Source: PNAI01 sp035501735 (GTDB taxonomy: Bacteria > Pseudomonadota > Alphaproteobacteria > Rhizobiales > Xanthobacteraceae). From it: 64,000 nt of DNA. The notes beneath the pieces were generated by a model. That model had not been told where the DNA came from. It was given only the letters and a program-made list of their open reading frames with translations, and did not search any database. The stretch covers positions 1 to 64,000 of the forward strand of contig DATJVR010000031.1 in assembly GCA_035501735.1 (NCBI GenBank), read 5' to 3'. Both the position numbers and the translations under genes were made by a program. Positions 44,830-52,603 of this stretch are shown piece after piece; within the stretch, counting starts at the first letter, position 1, and each line of letters begins with the position of its first letter.

Positions 44830-45295
44830 ATTAATCCCCGAAATTCTGAAATAAGATTTCGCCGACCTCCCTTTCGGTCACCCGATCTTCCGCCGCTCGA
44901 AAGAGTGGCCCTTTTTAATGATCTCATCAAGGGAGCGAAATTAATTTATTTGTTTTGAAGCTGCCGAAAAAAAGCCACGCTCACGCACGGGACATTGGTG
45001 AAGATGTCCGCAGCAACCGTCGCAAAATCGCATGCAAACCGAACGCTTCACGCGTGCATCGATATTTGAAAATCTTCGCGTCGCCGCGTCTTAACGAGTG
45101 CCGCAATTAACCGTAAGAACAAAATACAGGGGCTCCATATATCCCAGGTTAAATTGACCCTTGGTGCAGTTCAAAATAATGAAACCACAGTAGATGTGGC
45201 GCGGTCGCTGCGACGATTGCGGACTTGCTCGTTTCGAATGCTGAAGAAAGCGCTGCTGTCGAAAGAGCACGGCTGACTCGTTACAGGGGAAGACG
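44830..45295. other. 466-bp AT-richer divergent region, no gene seen
   Basis: Lies between the GH25 gene (-) and the Flp pilin gene (+). It is clearly richer in A and T than the rest of the window. It holds the candidate pilin promoter at 45154-45182 and two TTAAC-containing stretches (near 45090 and 45108) whose spacing does not fit the CtrA consensus. No coding sequence with normal bias is present. Confidence 0.55.
45154..45182 (+). promoter_or_regulatory. candidate promoter of the Flp pilin gene
   Basis: TTGACC (45154-45159), a 17-base spacer and TAATGA (45177-45182) fit a sigma-70 promoter. It would leave a leader of about 105 bases before the pilin ATG. Confidence 0.45.
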
Positions 45296-45472
45296 ATGAA
45301 GAAGTTTTTGGACCTCGCCGAGCGGTTTGCCGCCGATCAGCAAGGCGCCGCCATGATTGAGTACACGGTGTTGGTCGGAATCATAACCGCAACGGTCGTA
45401 GCGACCATTATTTCGGTCGGTGGTTGGGTCAATACGCATTGGACTGAATTTAATAACGGCCTCAATCCGTGA
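45296..45472 (+). CDS. Flp family type IVb pilin
   Basis: A 58-residue prepilin. A short polar leader ends in QQG at residue 17, then the mature N-terminus AAMIEYTVLVG has the Glu5-Tyr6 pair that marks Flp pilins, followed by a hydrophobic helix that drives fibre assembly and a short polar tail. AGGGGAAG lies just before the ATG. The tad/cpa secretion genes and the prepilin peptidase are not in the window, so it is an orphan here and would depend on a Tad system elsewhere. Confidence 0.92.
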   Translation: MKKFLDLAERFAADQQGAAMIEYTVLVGIITATVVATIISVGGWVNTHWTEFNNGLNP

Positions 45473-45483
45473 TCGCTGCGTGA

Positions 45484-45500
45484 GGGCCGCCGCGCGGCCC
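45484..45500. terminator. hairpin between convergent flp and Rrf2-regulator genes
   Basis: Seven-base arms GGGCCGC (45484-45490) and GCGGCCC (45494-45500) with a three-base loop lie 11 bases after the pilin stop and 3 bases beyond the end of the regulator gene. No T-run follows. Confidence 0.45.
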
Positions 45501-45503
45501 GCA

Positions 45504-45932
45504 CTAACTCTCGCGGCTCCGCTGGCGGAGCGGTTCCGCACGGCGCGCAAGATCTTCGACCGTGATGCGGCTCAACGCGGCAACGAAAGTCTTTTCCGCC
45601 TGTGCAATGGCAGGCATCACGACCTGCCGCAGCAAGTCCGATCCCGGCATAGCCGTTGCGTCATCTTCGTTGATCGAACCGGCCGCCTTCAGGATGTCGT
45701 CGACCGTGATGCGCCGCATCTCGCGGCCAATCTCGTAACCCCCGTGCGGTCCGCGCACGCCGTTGAGAACGCCCTTCCGCACCAGCGCTTGCAGTACCGG
45801 TTCGAGATGCCGCGCCGGCAGATCGTGGCGGCTCGCCAGATCCTTTGCCGACACCAGTTTGCCGCGGGCGTTGAGCGCCACGTCGATAACGGCTGCAATG
45901 GCGAGGAGGGCCTTGCGGGAAAGAAGCGACAT
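45504..45932 (-). CDS. Rrf2 family transcriptional regulator
   Basis: A 142-residue winged-helix protein. The N-terminal helix-turn-helix (residues ~10-65) and the wing RGPHGGYEIGR are typical of Rrf2. IscR, NsrR and RirA carry three Cys for an iron-sulfur cluster; this sequence has no Cys at all, so any signal must be sensed in another way. It follows dut on the same strand after a gap of 64 bases, and its target is unknown. Confidence 0.88.
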   Translation of the reverse strand: MSLLSRKALLAIAAVIDVALNARGKLVSAKDLASRHDLPARHLEPVLQALVRKGVLNGVRGPHGGYEIGREMRRITVDDILKAAGSINEDDATAMPGSDLLRQVVMPAIAQAEKTFVAALSRITVEDLARRAEPLRQRSRES

Positions 45933-45996
45933 GTCGGGGCGTGTGAACTAGGCTGCGGTAGAGGTAATCGAATACGGAGTGTGCCTCGATTGTCAA

Positions 45997-46455
45997 TCAA
46001 CCCTGGCCTGTTGAACCAAAACCCCCGGAACCACGCATTGTAGTGTCGAGTCCGTTAGTTTCGATGAGTCGTGCTTGCAACATGGGCGCGATGACCAATT
46101 GGGCAATGCGCGTTCCGCGTGTAACGGAAAAAGATTCTGTGCCCAAATTGACAAGCAGAATCTGTATTTCGCCGCGATAGTCCGCGTCGATCGTTCCCGG
46201 CGAATTGAGCACCGATATGCCGTGCCGTGCTGCGAGCCCTGAGCGCGGGCGGATCTGAGCTTCAGTGCCCGGTGGTAGCGCGATTGCAAAGCCGGACGGG
46301 ATCGCGGCCCATTTGCCGGGCGCAATCGCCACCGGTTTGTCAGCCGGCACCGCGGCGGCGAGATCAAGCCCCGCCGCGCGTTCGCTCTGATACGCCGGCA
46401 GCGGCAGATCGGCCGCGTGCGGCAGGCGCATGATGCGGACCTCGACGGCGCTCAT
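45997..46455 (-). CDS. dut: dUTP diphosphatase
   Basis: A 152-residue trimeric dUTPase that removes dUTP and supplies dUMP. The family motifs are visible in order: PRSGLAARHGI, GTIDADYRGE, and the C-terminal GSGGFGSTG that closes on the active site. The ATG overlaps the stop of coaBC (ATGA at 46455-46452), so the two are translationally coupled. The coaBC-dut order is common in proteobacteria. Confidence 0.96.
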   Translation of the reverse strand: MSAVEVRIMRLPHAADLPLPAYQSERAAGLDLAAAVPADKPVAIAPGKWAAIPSGFAIALPPGTEAQIRPRSGLAARHGISVLNSPGTIDADYRGEIQILLVNLGTESFSVTRGTRIAQLVIAPMLQARLIETNGLDTTMRGSGGFGSTGQG

Positions 46456-47882
46456 CGCGCGGCTCCCTTCAGCGCTGCAGCGATCCGAGACACGAGCGCA
46501 ACTGCGACGTCCTCCTTCGATTGCGGCGGCAGCGATTCGGTTTTGGCGCGCGTGACGATGTGCACGGTATTGATATCGCCCCCCATCACGCCCGACGCGG
46601 GCGACACATCGTTGGCGACGATCCAGTCGCAGCCCTTGCGGGTAAGTTTTGCCTTCGCGTTCTCGATCACCTTTTCGGTCTCGGCCGCAAAACCGATCAC
46701 GAGTTTCGGCCGCCGCGTTTTGTCGTGCGCGATGGTGGAAAGAATGTCGGGATTTTCAACTAGATCGAATTCCGGGGCGCCTCTGCCGGATTTCTTGATC
46801 TTTCGCTTTTTCGGCGCCTCGACGCGCCAGTCGGCGACCGCCGCGGCGAAAATCGCAACGTCGGCCGGCAAGGCATTCTCGACGGCTTGCAGCATTTCGC
46901 GCGCAGTCTCGACTTTAATCGTTTTCACGCCCTCCGGATCCGGCACACTCACCGGTCCGGAAATGAGAATCACATCGGCACCCGCCAATGCTGCCGCGGT
47001 TGCGATGGCGTGGCCCTGCTTGCCCGACGAGCGATTGGCGATATAGCGAACGGGATCGATCGGTTCATGCGTTGGCCCGGAGGTTACGATCACGCGCTTG
47101 CCGGCAAGCGAACGCGTTTTTCCACTCAAGCTTTCAACTGCCGCCACGATCTCGAGCGGTTCGGCCACGCGGCCGATTCCCGCCTCGCCGGCTTCCGCCA
47201 TTTCGCCCGCGTTCGGACCGATGAGCGCAACGCCGTCGGCAACGAGCTGCGCGAAATTGCGCCGCGTGGCCGGATTCTGCCACATCCGCGGATTCATTGC
47301 CGGCGCGAGCAAAATCTTCCTGTCGGTCGCAAGCAGCACCGTAGACGCCAGATCGTCCGCATGCCCGCCCGCCATTTTGGCCATGAGGTCAGCGGTCGCC
47401 GGCGCCACCACGATCACGTCGGTCTCGTGGGCGAGCCGGATATGGCCGATGTCGAATTCGCTGGTCTCGTCGAACAGATTGGTGAAAACCTTTTCGCCGG
47501 AGAGCGCGCCGGCCGATAGCGGCGTGACGAATTCCTGCGCCGCCGCGGTCATGACGACGCGCACCGCGATGCCGCGCTCCTTCAGGCGCCGGATCAGGTC
47601 GAGCGATTTATAGGCCGCGATCCCGCCGCCGATGATCAGCAGCACACGGACGGCCGTCCCGCGGGCCGGTTCGCGCGATGGCTGCGCCGTCGTCGATTCG
47701 GCCGCGGCTCCAGGCGGACTGGCAGGGTTGCTTCGATCCGTCGCGGCGAACCCGGCTTCGTCGGCGGCGCGGCCCAAGATGGTGCGGACCTCATCCTCCA
47801 TCGAGCGGCCGTGTTGGGCAGCACGCAACCTGAGCCGCGTCTTCACGCTGTCTGCGAGTTGGCGGACCGTGAGGCTGGCCAA
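46452..47882 (-). CDS. coaBC: CoaBC with an N-terminal ribbon-helix-helix (FitA-like) domain
   Basis: A 476-residue protein. Residues 1-~44 (MASLTVRQL, then KTRLRLRAAQHGRSMEDEVRTIL) have the beta-helix-helix pattern of FitA/VapB antitoxins; ~45-77 is a Pro/Ala/Ser linker; from 78 follow CoaC (GGGIAAYKS, GHIRLAH, PAMNPRMW) and CoaB (GPTHEPIDPVR, NRSSGKQG, AAAVADW). CoaBC makes 4'-phosphopantetheine from phosphopantothenate. The start is TTG at 47882 with GGAGAG about seven bases upstream; a GTG at codon 80 would remove the extra domain but lacks a good ribosome site. The CoaC cysteine loop has no Cys. A 26-bp palindrome lies just upstream. Confidence 0.9.
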   Translation of the reverse strand: MASLTVRQLADSVKTRLRLRAAQHGRSMEDEVRTILGRAADEAGFAATDRSNPASPPGAAAESTTAQPSREPARGTAVRVLLIIGGGIAAYKSLDLIRRLKERGIAVRVVMTAAAQEFVTPLSAGALSGEKVFTNLFDETSEFDIGHIRLAHETDVIVVAPATADLMAKMAGGHADDLASTVLLATDRKILLAPAMNPRMWQNPATRRNFAQLVADGVALIGPNAGEMAEAGEAGIGRVAEPLEIVAAVESLSGKTRSLAGKRVIVTSGPTHEPIDPVRYIANRSSGKQGHAIATAAALAGADVILISGPVSVPDPEGVKTIKVETAREMLQAVENALPADVAIFAAAVADWRVEAPKKRKIKKSGRGAPEFDLVENPDILSTIAHDKTRRPKLVIGFAAETEKVIENAKAKLTRKGCDWIVANDVSPASGVMGGDINTVHIVTRAKTESLPPQSKEDVAVALVSRIAAALKGAAR

Positions 47883-47923
47883 GCGGGCTCTCCGGACAAG
47901 GAATATCGAGCCTGTCTAGCATA

Positions 47924-47949
47924 TGATTGCATTGCAATCAATGCAATCA
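47924..47949. promoter_or_regulatory. perfect 26-bp palindrome upstream of coaBC, candidate operator
   Basis: Eleven-base arms TGATTGCATTG (47924-47934) and CAATGCAATCA (47939-47949) are separated by CAAT. Its centre is about 54 bases upstream of the TTG start, and its outer three bases are the ubiB stop codon. The symmetry, spacing and AT content fit a repressor site for a ribbon-helix-helix protein. It is not a copy of the intergenic repeats elsewhere in the window. Confidence 0.6.
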
Positions 47950-49518
47950 AACCAGCCGCCACACCCCCCACGCCAAGAGCCCGGCAATTACCCATAGCGC
48001 CACCGCGATCCAGCGGTTGCGGCGGCCTTCGGCCGCCCCGATCGCATCCACCGTCTCGGGTGCGAGCACAAGACCGTCGCGCGTGATCTCGTCGAGATGC
48101 TCGACCACCGCCGCTCCGCGCGACATCAGCGCCGGCACATCGGACAGGAACCGCCCCACCTCCGCGGCGCCCTCGGCGGCATGCGCGATCTTTCCGACCG
48201 GTCCGAGATGCCGTTCGATCCACTCGCGCACGATCGGTTCGGACACTTTCCACATGTCGAGCTTGGGATCGAGTGAGCGCGCCACGCCCTCGACCACCAC
48301 CATGGTCTTTTGCAGCAGCAGCAGTTCCGGCCGCGTGCGCATGTCGAACAGGCCGGTGACCTCGAACAGCAGCATCAGCAGCTTCGCCATCGAAATGTCT
48401 TCGGCGGTTCGGTTGTGAATCGGCTCGCCGATGGCGCGGATGGCCTGTGCGAAACTCTCTACCGAATGCTGCGGCGGCACGTAGCCGGCTTCGAAATGCA
48501 CTTCCGCCGTGCGTTGGTAATTGCGCGTGATGAAACCGTATAGGATTTCCGCCAGGAACCGCCGCTCCTTCGGCCGTAACCGCCCCATGATTCCGAAATC
48601 GACGGCAACCAGCCGTCCATCGGCATCGACGAACAGATTTCCCGGATGCATGTCGGCATGGAAAAAGCCGTCGCGCAGCGCGTGCCGCAGAAAGCTCTGG
48701 ATTACGGCATGGCCGAGGTACGGCAGATCATATCCCTTGGCGGATAACGCGGCACGGTCGGACAGCGGCGTGCCCTCGATCCATTCCAGCGTGAGCACAT
48801 TTTTCGCGGTGCGGTCCCAATCGACCGTCGGCACGCGGAAATCCGGATCGGCCTTGGTATTCTCCGCCATTTCCGAAAGTGCGGCAGCCTCGAGCCGCAA
48901 ATCCATTTCGACCGCGACCGTCCGTTCGAGCGTGGCCACCACTTCGATGAGACGCAGCCGCCGCGCCTCGGCCGAAAGCGCTTCCGCCTTGCGTGCCGCG
49001 AACGCAAACGCATCGAGATCGCTGCGGAACTTCCCCGCAATGCCCGGCCGCAACACCTTGACCGCGACCGCGCGCGCGCCATTCGCGCTCGCCACCTCGG
49101 CACGATGGACCTGCGCGATCGATGCAGCCGCCACCGCCTCGCCGAAATGCGTGAAAATATCACCGATCGGCTTCTCGAACGCGGCCTCGATTTCCGCCAC
49201 TGCCTCGTACTGCGGGAACGGCGCCATTTTGTCCTGCAGACTTTCCAGATCGCGCGCGAGCGCGACGCCCACCACGTCCGGCCGCGTAGCAAGGAACTGG
49301 CCGAGCTTCACGTACGAAGGGCCCAACCGCGTCAGCGCTGTAGCCAGCCGATGTTCCGCGACCGCGCTGGTCGGCCGCTCGATCAGCCGCGCCAGGCGCA
49401 CGCCGATCCGCGCCGGCAGCGGCAAAGGTGTCGGATCGATCAGCCCGAACACGCCTTCGCGCGCCAGCACGTAACCGGCACGGCCAAGACGAACAAGATG
49501 AGCAAGCGCGGAAAGCAC
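47947..49518 (-). CDS. ubiB: ubiquinone biosynthesis kinase-like protein UbiB
   Basis: A 523-residue atypical kinase of the ABC1/ADCK (UbiB) family, needed for ubiquinone synthesis and lipid handling in the Coq complex. The KxGQ motif YVKLGQFLATRPD and the ADMHPGNLF catalytic loop with the following DFG are present. At the C-terminus a hydrophobic helix (WIAVALWVIAGLLAWGVW) anchors it. It is three bases downstream of ubiE on the same strand. Confidence 0.93.
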   Translation of the reverse strand: MLSALAHLVRLGRAGYVLAREGVFGLIDPTPLPLPARIGVRLARLIERPTSAVAEHRLATALTRLGPSYVKLGQFLATRPDVVGVALARDLESLQDKMAPFPQYEAVAEIEAAFEKPIGDIFTHFGEAVAAASIAQVHRAEVASANGARAVAVKVLRPGIAGKFRSDLDAFAFAARKAEALSAEARRLRLIEVVATLERTVAVEMDLRLEAAALSEMAENTKADPDFRVPTVDWDRTAKNVLTLEWIEGTPLSDRAALSAKGYDLPYLGHAVIQSFLRHALRDGFFHADMHPGNLFVDADGRLVAVDFGIMGRLRPKERRFLAEILYGFITRNYQRTAEVHFEAGYVPPQHSVESFAQAIRAIGEPIHNRTAEDISMAKLLMLLFEVTGLFDMRTRPELLLLQKTMVVVEGVARSLDPKLDMWKVSEPIVREWIERHLGPVGKIAHAAEGAAEVGRFLSDVPALMSRGAAVVEHLDEITRDGLVLAPETVDAIGAAEGRRNRWIAVALWVIAGLLAWGVWRLV

Positions 49519-49521
49519 GAA

Positions 49522-50295
49522 TTAAAGCCGCCAGCCGGAATGCAGCGCCACGATGCCGCCGCTCAACGGCTTGAACGACACGCGGCGGAAACCGGCACCC
49601 CGCATCATATCCGCGAAAAGCTCCGGGCGCGGAAAACGGCGTATCGATTCCACCAGATAGCGGTAGGCCTCCTCGTCATTGGCGACCAACCGGCCGAGCG
49701 CCGGGATCACGTTGAACGAGTAGAGATCGTAGAGCTTGTCGAAGCCGGGCACGTCGACGGAGGAGAATTCCAAACACAGAAAATGCCCGCCGGTTTTCAG
49801 CACGCGCAACGCTTGCGCCAGCGCCGTCTCGATCCGCGGCACGTTGCGGATGCCGAACGCGACGCTCACTGCATCGAACGCGCGATCGGGAAACGGCAGC
49901 GCCTCGGCATTGCCCTCCGTGAAAGTCACAGCGGCACCGGTCCTGCGCGCGCGCTCGCGTCCCACTGCGAGCATTTCGGAATTGATATCGACCACGGTGG
50001 CGCGCGTGCCGGCGCCGCCCGCCTCCACGACCCGCAGCGCGATATCGCCGGTGCCGCCGGCAATGTCGAGCAGCGAAAATGCCCGCTTGTTGCGCGGCGG
50101 ATTGATTGCGGTGACCAGCATGTCTTTCCAGGCACGATGCAGCCCGCCCGACATCAGATCATTCATCAGGTCGTAGCGCCCCGCCACCGAGCGGAACACG
50201 TCGTCGACCATCGCCTGCTTGTGGTCGAGCGGCACCTTGCGGAAGCCGAAATCGGCGTTCCGGCCGTGCCTGGTCCGGCGCTCGGATTTCTGCAT
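49522..50295 (-). CDS. ubiE: bifunctional demethylmenaquinone/2-methoxy-6-polyprenyl-benzoquinol methylase UbiE
   Basis: A SAM-dependent C-methyltransferase of quinone synthesis, 257 residues. Motif I is LLDIAGGTGDIA; the UbiE signatures YDLMNDLMSGGLHRAWK and FGIRNVPRIETAL are clear. The ATG at 50295 has AGGAGG about 10 bases before it, so the longer frame to 50481, which overlaps mutM, is rejected. It is divergent from mutM and followed by ubiB. Confidence 0.95.
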   Translation of the reverse strand: MQKSERRTRHGRNADFGFRKVPLDHKQAMVDDVFRSVAGRYDLMNDLMSGGLHRAWKDMLVTAINPPRNKRAFSLLDIAGGTGDIALRVVEAGGAGTRATVVDINSEMLAVGRERARRTGAAVTFTEGNAEALPFPDRAFDAVSVAFGIRNVPRIETALAQALRVLKTGGHFLCLEFSSVDVPGFDKLYDLYSFNVIPALGRLVANDEEAYRYLVESIRRFPRPELFADMMRGAGFRRVSFKPLSGGIVALHSGWRL

Positions 50296-50417
50296 CAAGT
50301 CCTCCTCGGCCGGACCATAGCGCGAGGCGGGCAGGGGCGCTATGTGGGAGTGGCGCAAACCGTCGTCCTCATGGTGAGGAGGCGCGATGGCGAGCTTTTC
50401 ACGATGAGGTATTGCGA

Positions 50418-51290
50418 GTGCCTGAACTGCCGGAAGTCGAAACCGTCCGCCGCGGGCTGGCGCCTGCCATGGAGGACGCACGTTTTGAGCGGGTCGAGGT
50501 GCGCCGGCGCGATCTGCGCTGGCCGCTGCCGAAGGATTTCGTCCGCGCGCTCGAGGGCAAGACCGTCACCGGCCTCGGCCGCCGCGCGAAATATCTGCTC
50601 GCCGATCTTTCGTCGGGCGATGTGCTGCTCATGCATCTCGGCATGTCCGGCTCGTTCCGCGTCGGCAAGGATGCGCGGCCCGGCGTCTATTATCACGAGC
50701 GCTCAAAAAGCACGGCGCACGATCATGTAGTATTTCACATGTCGTCCGGCGCCGTCGTGACTTTCAACGATCCGCGCCGATTCGGCTTGATGAAGCTCGT
50801 GCCCCGCGCCAAGCTTGACCAAGAGCCGCTCTTGCGTGCGCTCGGCCCCGAGCCGCTCGGCAATGAGTTCGATGCCGCCATGCTGGCGCGCGCCTGCAAG
50901 GGCAAGAAGACGAGCCTGAAGGCCGCGCTCTCCGATCAGACAGTCGTCGCCGGTCTTGGCAACATCTATGTCTGCGAGGCGCTTAATCGCGCGCGGCTTT
51001 CGCCCAAACGCATGGCGTCCACCATCGCCACCAGCTCGGGTGCGCCGAACGAGCGCGCCGAAAAACTCGTTGATGCCATCAAGGCCGTGCTTAACGACGC
51101 GATCAAGGCCGGCGGTTCGTCCTTGCGCGATCACCGCCGCACCGACGGCGCGCTCGGCGATTTCCAGCACAGTTTCCGCGTCTACGATCGCGAGGGCAAT
51201 CCTTGCCCGACCCCCGGCTGCAGCGGGACGGTCAAACGCATCGTTCAGACCGGCCGCTCGACCTTCTTCTGTCCGGTGTGCCAGAAATAA
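50418..51290 (+). CDS. mutM: formamidopyrimidine-DNA glycosylase
   Basis: MutM removes 8-oxoguanine and FaPy lesions and cuts the strand. It requires Pro as the first residue of the mature protein. The GTG at 50418 gives M-PELPEVETV after removal of Met, so it must be the start; a TTG at 50412 would block the catalytic Pro2 and is rejected. The 290-residue sequence also has the AGLGNIYV helix-two-turn-helix motif and the C-terminal zinc finger CPTPGC...FFCPVC. Confidence 0.97.
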   Translation: MPELPEVETVRRGLAPAMEDARFERVEVRRRDLRWPLPKDFVRALEGKTVTGLGRRAKYLLADLSSGDVLLMHLGMSGSFRVGKDARPGVYYHERSKSTAHDHVVFHMSSGAVVTFNDPRRFGLMKLVPRAKLDQEPLLRALGPEPLGNEFDAAMLARACKGKKTSLKAALSDQTVVAGLGNIYVCEALNRARLSPKRMASTIATSSGAPNERAEKLVDAIKAVLNDAIKAGGSSLRDHRRTDGALGDFQHSFRVYDREGNPCPTPGCSGTVKRIVQTGRSTFFCPVCQK

Positions 51291-51297
51291 TGGTGCG

Positions 51298-51717
51298 TCA
51301 GGTTGTTGCCGGTGTCTTGAACCAATCGCGCGCGTTGCCGGTGAAGATCAGATAGAATGCGGTGATCTCGAGCCCGAGCATTATGATGTTCAGCAGGAAG
51401 GCAAACACGCCGTCGCGGAACGCTTGATCTGACAAAAAATCGTACAGCAGCGACAGGTCGGCAATTACGAACCACGCGAGCAGCACCCAGCGCGCCCAAT
51501 TTTTTCGCTGTCGCACCGTCAGCCAGATGAGTATCAGGATCAAGACCAGGATGAGCAGCGAGATCGTGCCGATGAAGGCCGGATCCAAAACCGGCGATTC
51601 GCTTTCGACACCCTCCAACCCTTCGATGGAGCCGGGGAACTGAAGAATCGTAGCCACGGCGCTGAGGGCAACGTCGAGGAACATGAGTCTCTCGAACCAG
51701 GCGACGTTCGACGGCAT
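51298..51717 (-). CDS. hypothetical four-helix membrane protein
   Basis: A 139-residue protein without a recognised family. It has four hydrophobic segments (about 14-30, 48-68, 82-100 and 108-130), the second being very Leu/Ile-rich, joined by short charged loops. The ATG at 51717 is preceded by TTGGAG; the longer frame to 51804 is less likely. It is convergent with mutM and divergent from the enoyl-CoA hydratase gene. No function can be inferred. Confidence 0.72.
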   Translation of the reverse strand: MPSNVAWFERLMFLDVALSAVATILQFPGSIEGLEGVESESPVLDPAFIGTISLLILVLILILIWLTVRQRKNWARWVLLAWFVIADLSLLYDFLSDQAFRDGVFAFLLNIIMLGLEITAFYLIFTGNARDWFKTPATT

Positions 51718-51827
51718 GTCGTGCTCCAAGGAATGCGCAAAGCGACGCGCGGCGCAATGATAGCATTGCGCGCGGCCGGGGACTTGGCTAGGCCTTAAAA
51801 CCAAGAATGCAAACGGGAGACCATCCG

Positions 51828-52601
51828 ATGAGCTACGAAAACATCCTGGTCGAAACCCGCGGCAAGGTCGGCATCATCCGTCTCAACCGCCCGCAGGCGC
51901 TCAACGCGCTCAACGCCAAACTCAAGGCCGAGCTTGCCGCCGCGCTCGATACATTCGAGGCCGCCGCCGATATCGCCTGCATCGTCATCACCGGCTCGGA
52001 CAAAGCCTTCGCGGCCGGCGCCGACATCAAGGAGATGGCGGACAAATCCTTCATCGACGTCTATATGGGCAATTTCGCCGGCAATTGGGACCGCGCCGCC
52101 CATGCGCGCAAGCCCGTTATCGCGGCAGTCGCCGGCTATGCACTCGGCGGCGGCTGCGAGCTTGCCATGCAGTGCGATCTCATCATCGCCGCCGACAACG
52201 CGAAATTCGGCCAGCCCGAGATCAAGCTCGGCGTCATTCCCGGTATCGGCGGCACCCAGCGGCTTACGCGTGCGGTCGGCAAGTCGAAAGCGATGGACCT
52301 GATCCTGACCGGCCGCATGATGGACGCCGCCGAGGCCGAGCGCTCCGGTCTCGTGGCGCGCGTGGTACCGGCGGCGCAGCTCATGGAGGAGACCATGAAG
52401 GTCGCCGAAGTGATCGCGTCCATGTCGCTGCCTTCGGTCCTGGCCGCGAAAGAGGCCATCAACCGCGCATTCGAGACATCATTGGCCGAAGGCGTGAAAT
52501 TCGAACGCCGTATCTTCCATGCGCTATTCGCCACGGAAGATCAGAAGGAAGGAATGAAGGCCTTCGTCGAAAAGCGCCCGCCGAAGTTTAAGAACAAGTA
52601 G
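51828..52601 (+). CDS. enoyl-CoA hydratase
   Basis: A 257-residue crotonase that adds water to trans-2-enoyl-CoA in fatty-acid or amino-acid breakdown. The oxyanion-hole segment AAGADI and both catalytic glutamates (E111 in GGGCELA and E131 in QPEIKLG) are present, twenty residues apart as in rat mitochondrial hydratase (E144/E164), so it should be a true hydratase. GGGAGA precedes the ATG at 51828. It is not linked to other beta-oxidation genes here. Confidence 0.93.
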   Translation: MSYENILVETRGKVGIIRLNRPQALNALNAKLKAELAAALDTFEAAADIACIVITGSDKAFAAGADIKEMADKSFIDVYMGNFAGNWDRAAHARKPVIAAVAGYALGGGCELAMQCDLIIAADNAKFGQPEIKLGVIPGIGGTQRLTRAVGKSKAMDLILTGRMMDAAEAERSGLVARVVPAAQLMEETMKVAEVIASMSLPSVLAAKEAINRAFETSLAEGVKFERRIFHALFATEDQKEGMKAFVEKRPPKFKNK

Positions 52602-52603
52602 AT

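Noticed and set aside
44937..45120. CtrA-binding sites (TTAA-7-TTAAC) in AT-rich gap
   Set aside because: TTAAC half-sites occur but at wrong spacing (12 bases near 45090-45110).
47590..47882. A separate antitoxin gene upstream of coaBC
   Set aside because: There is no stop codon between the ribbon-helix-helix part and CoaC; one continuous frame, so a fusion is the simplest reading.
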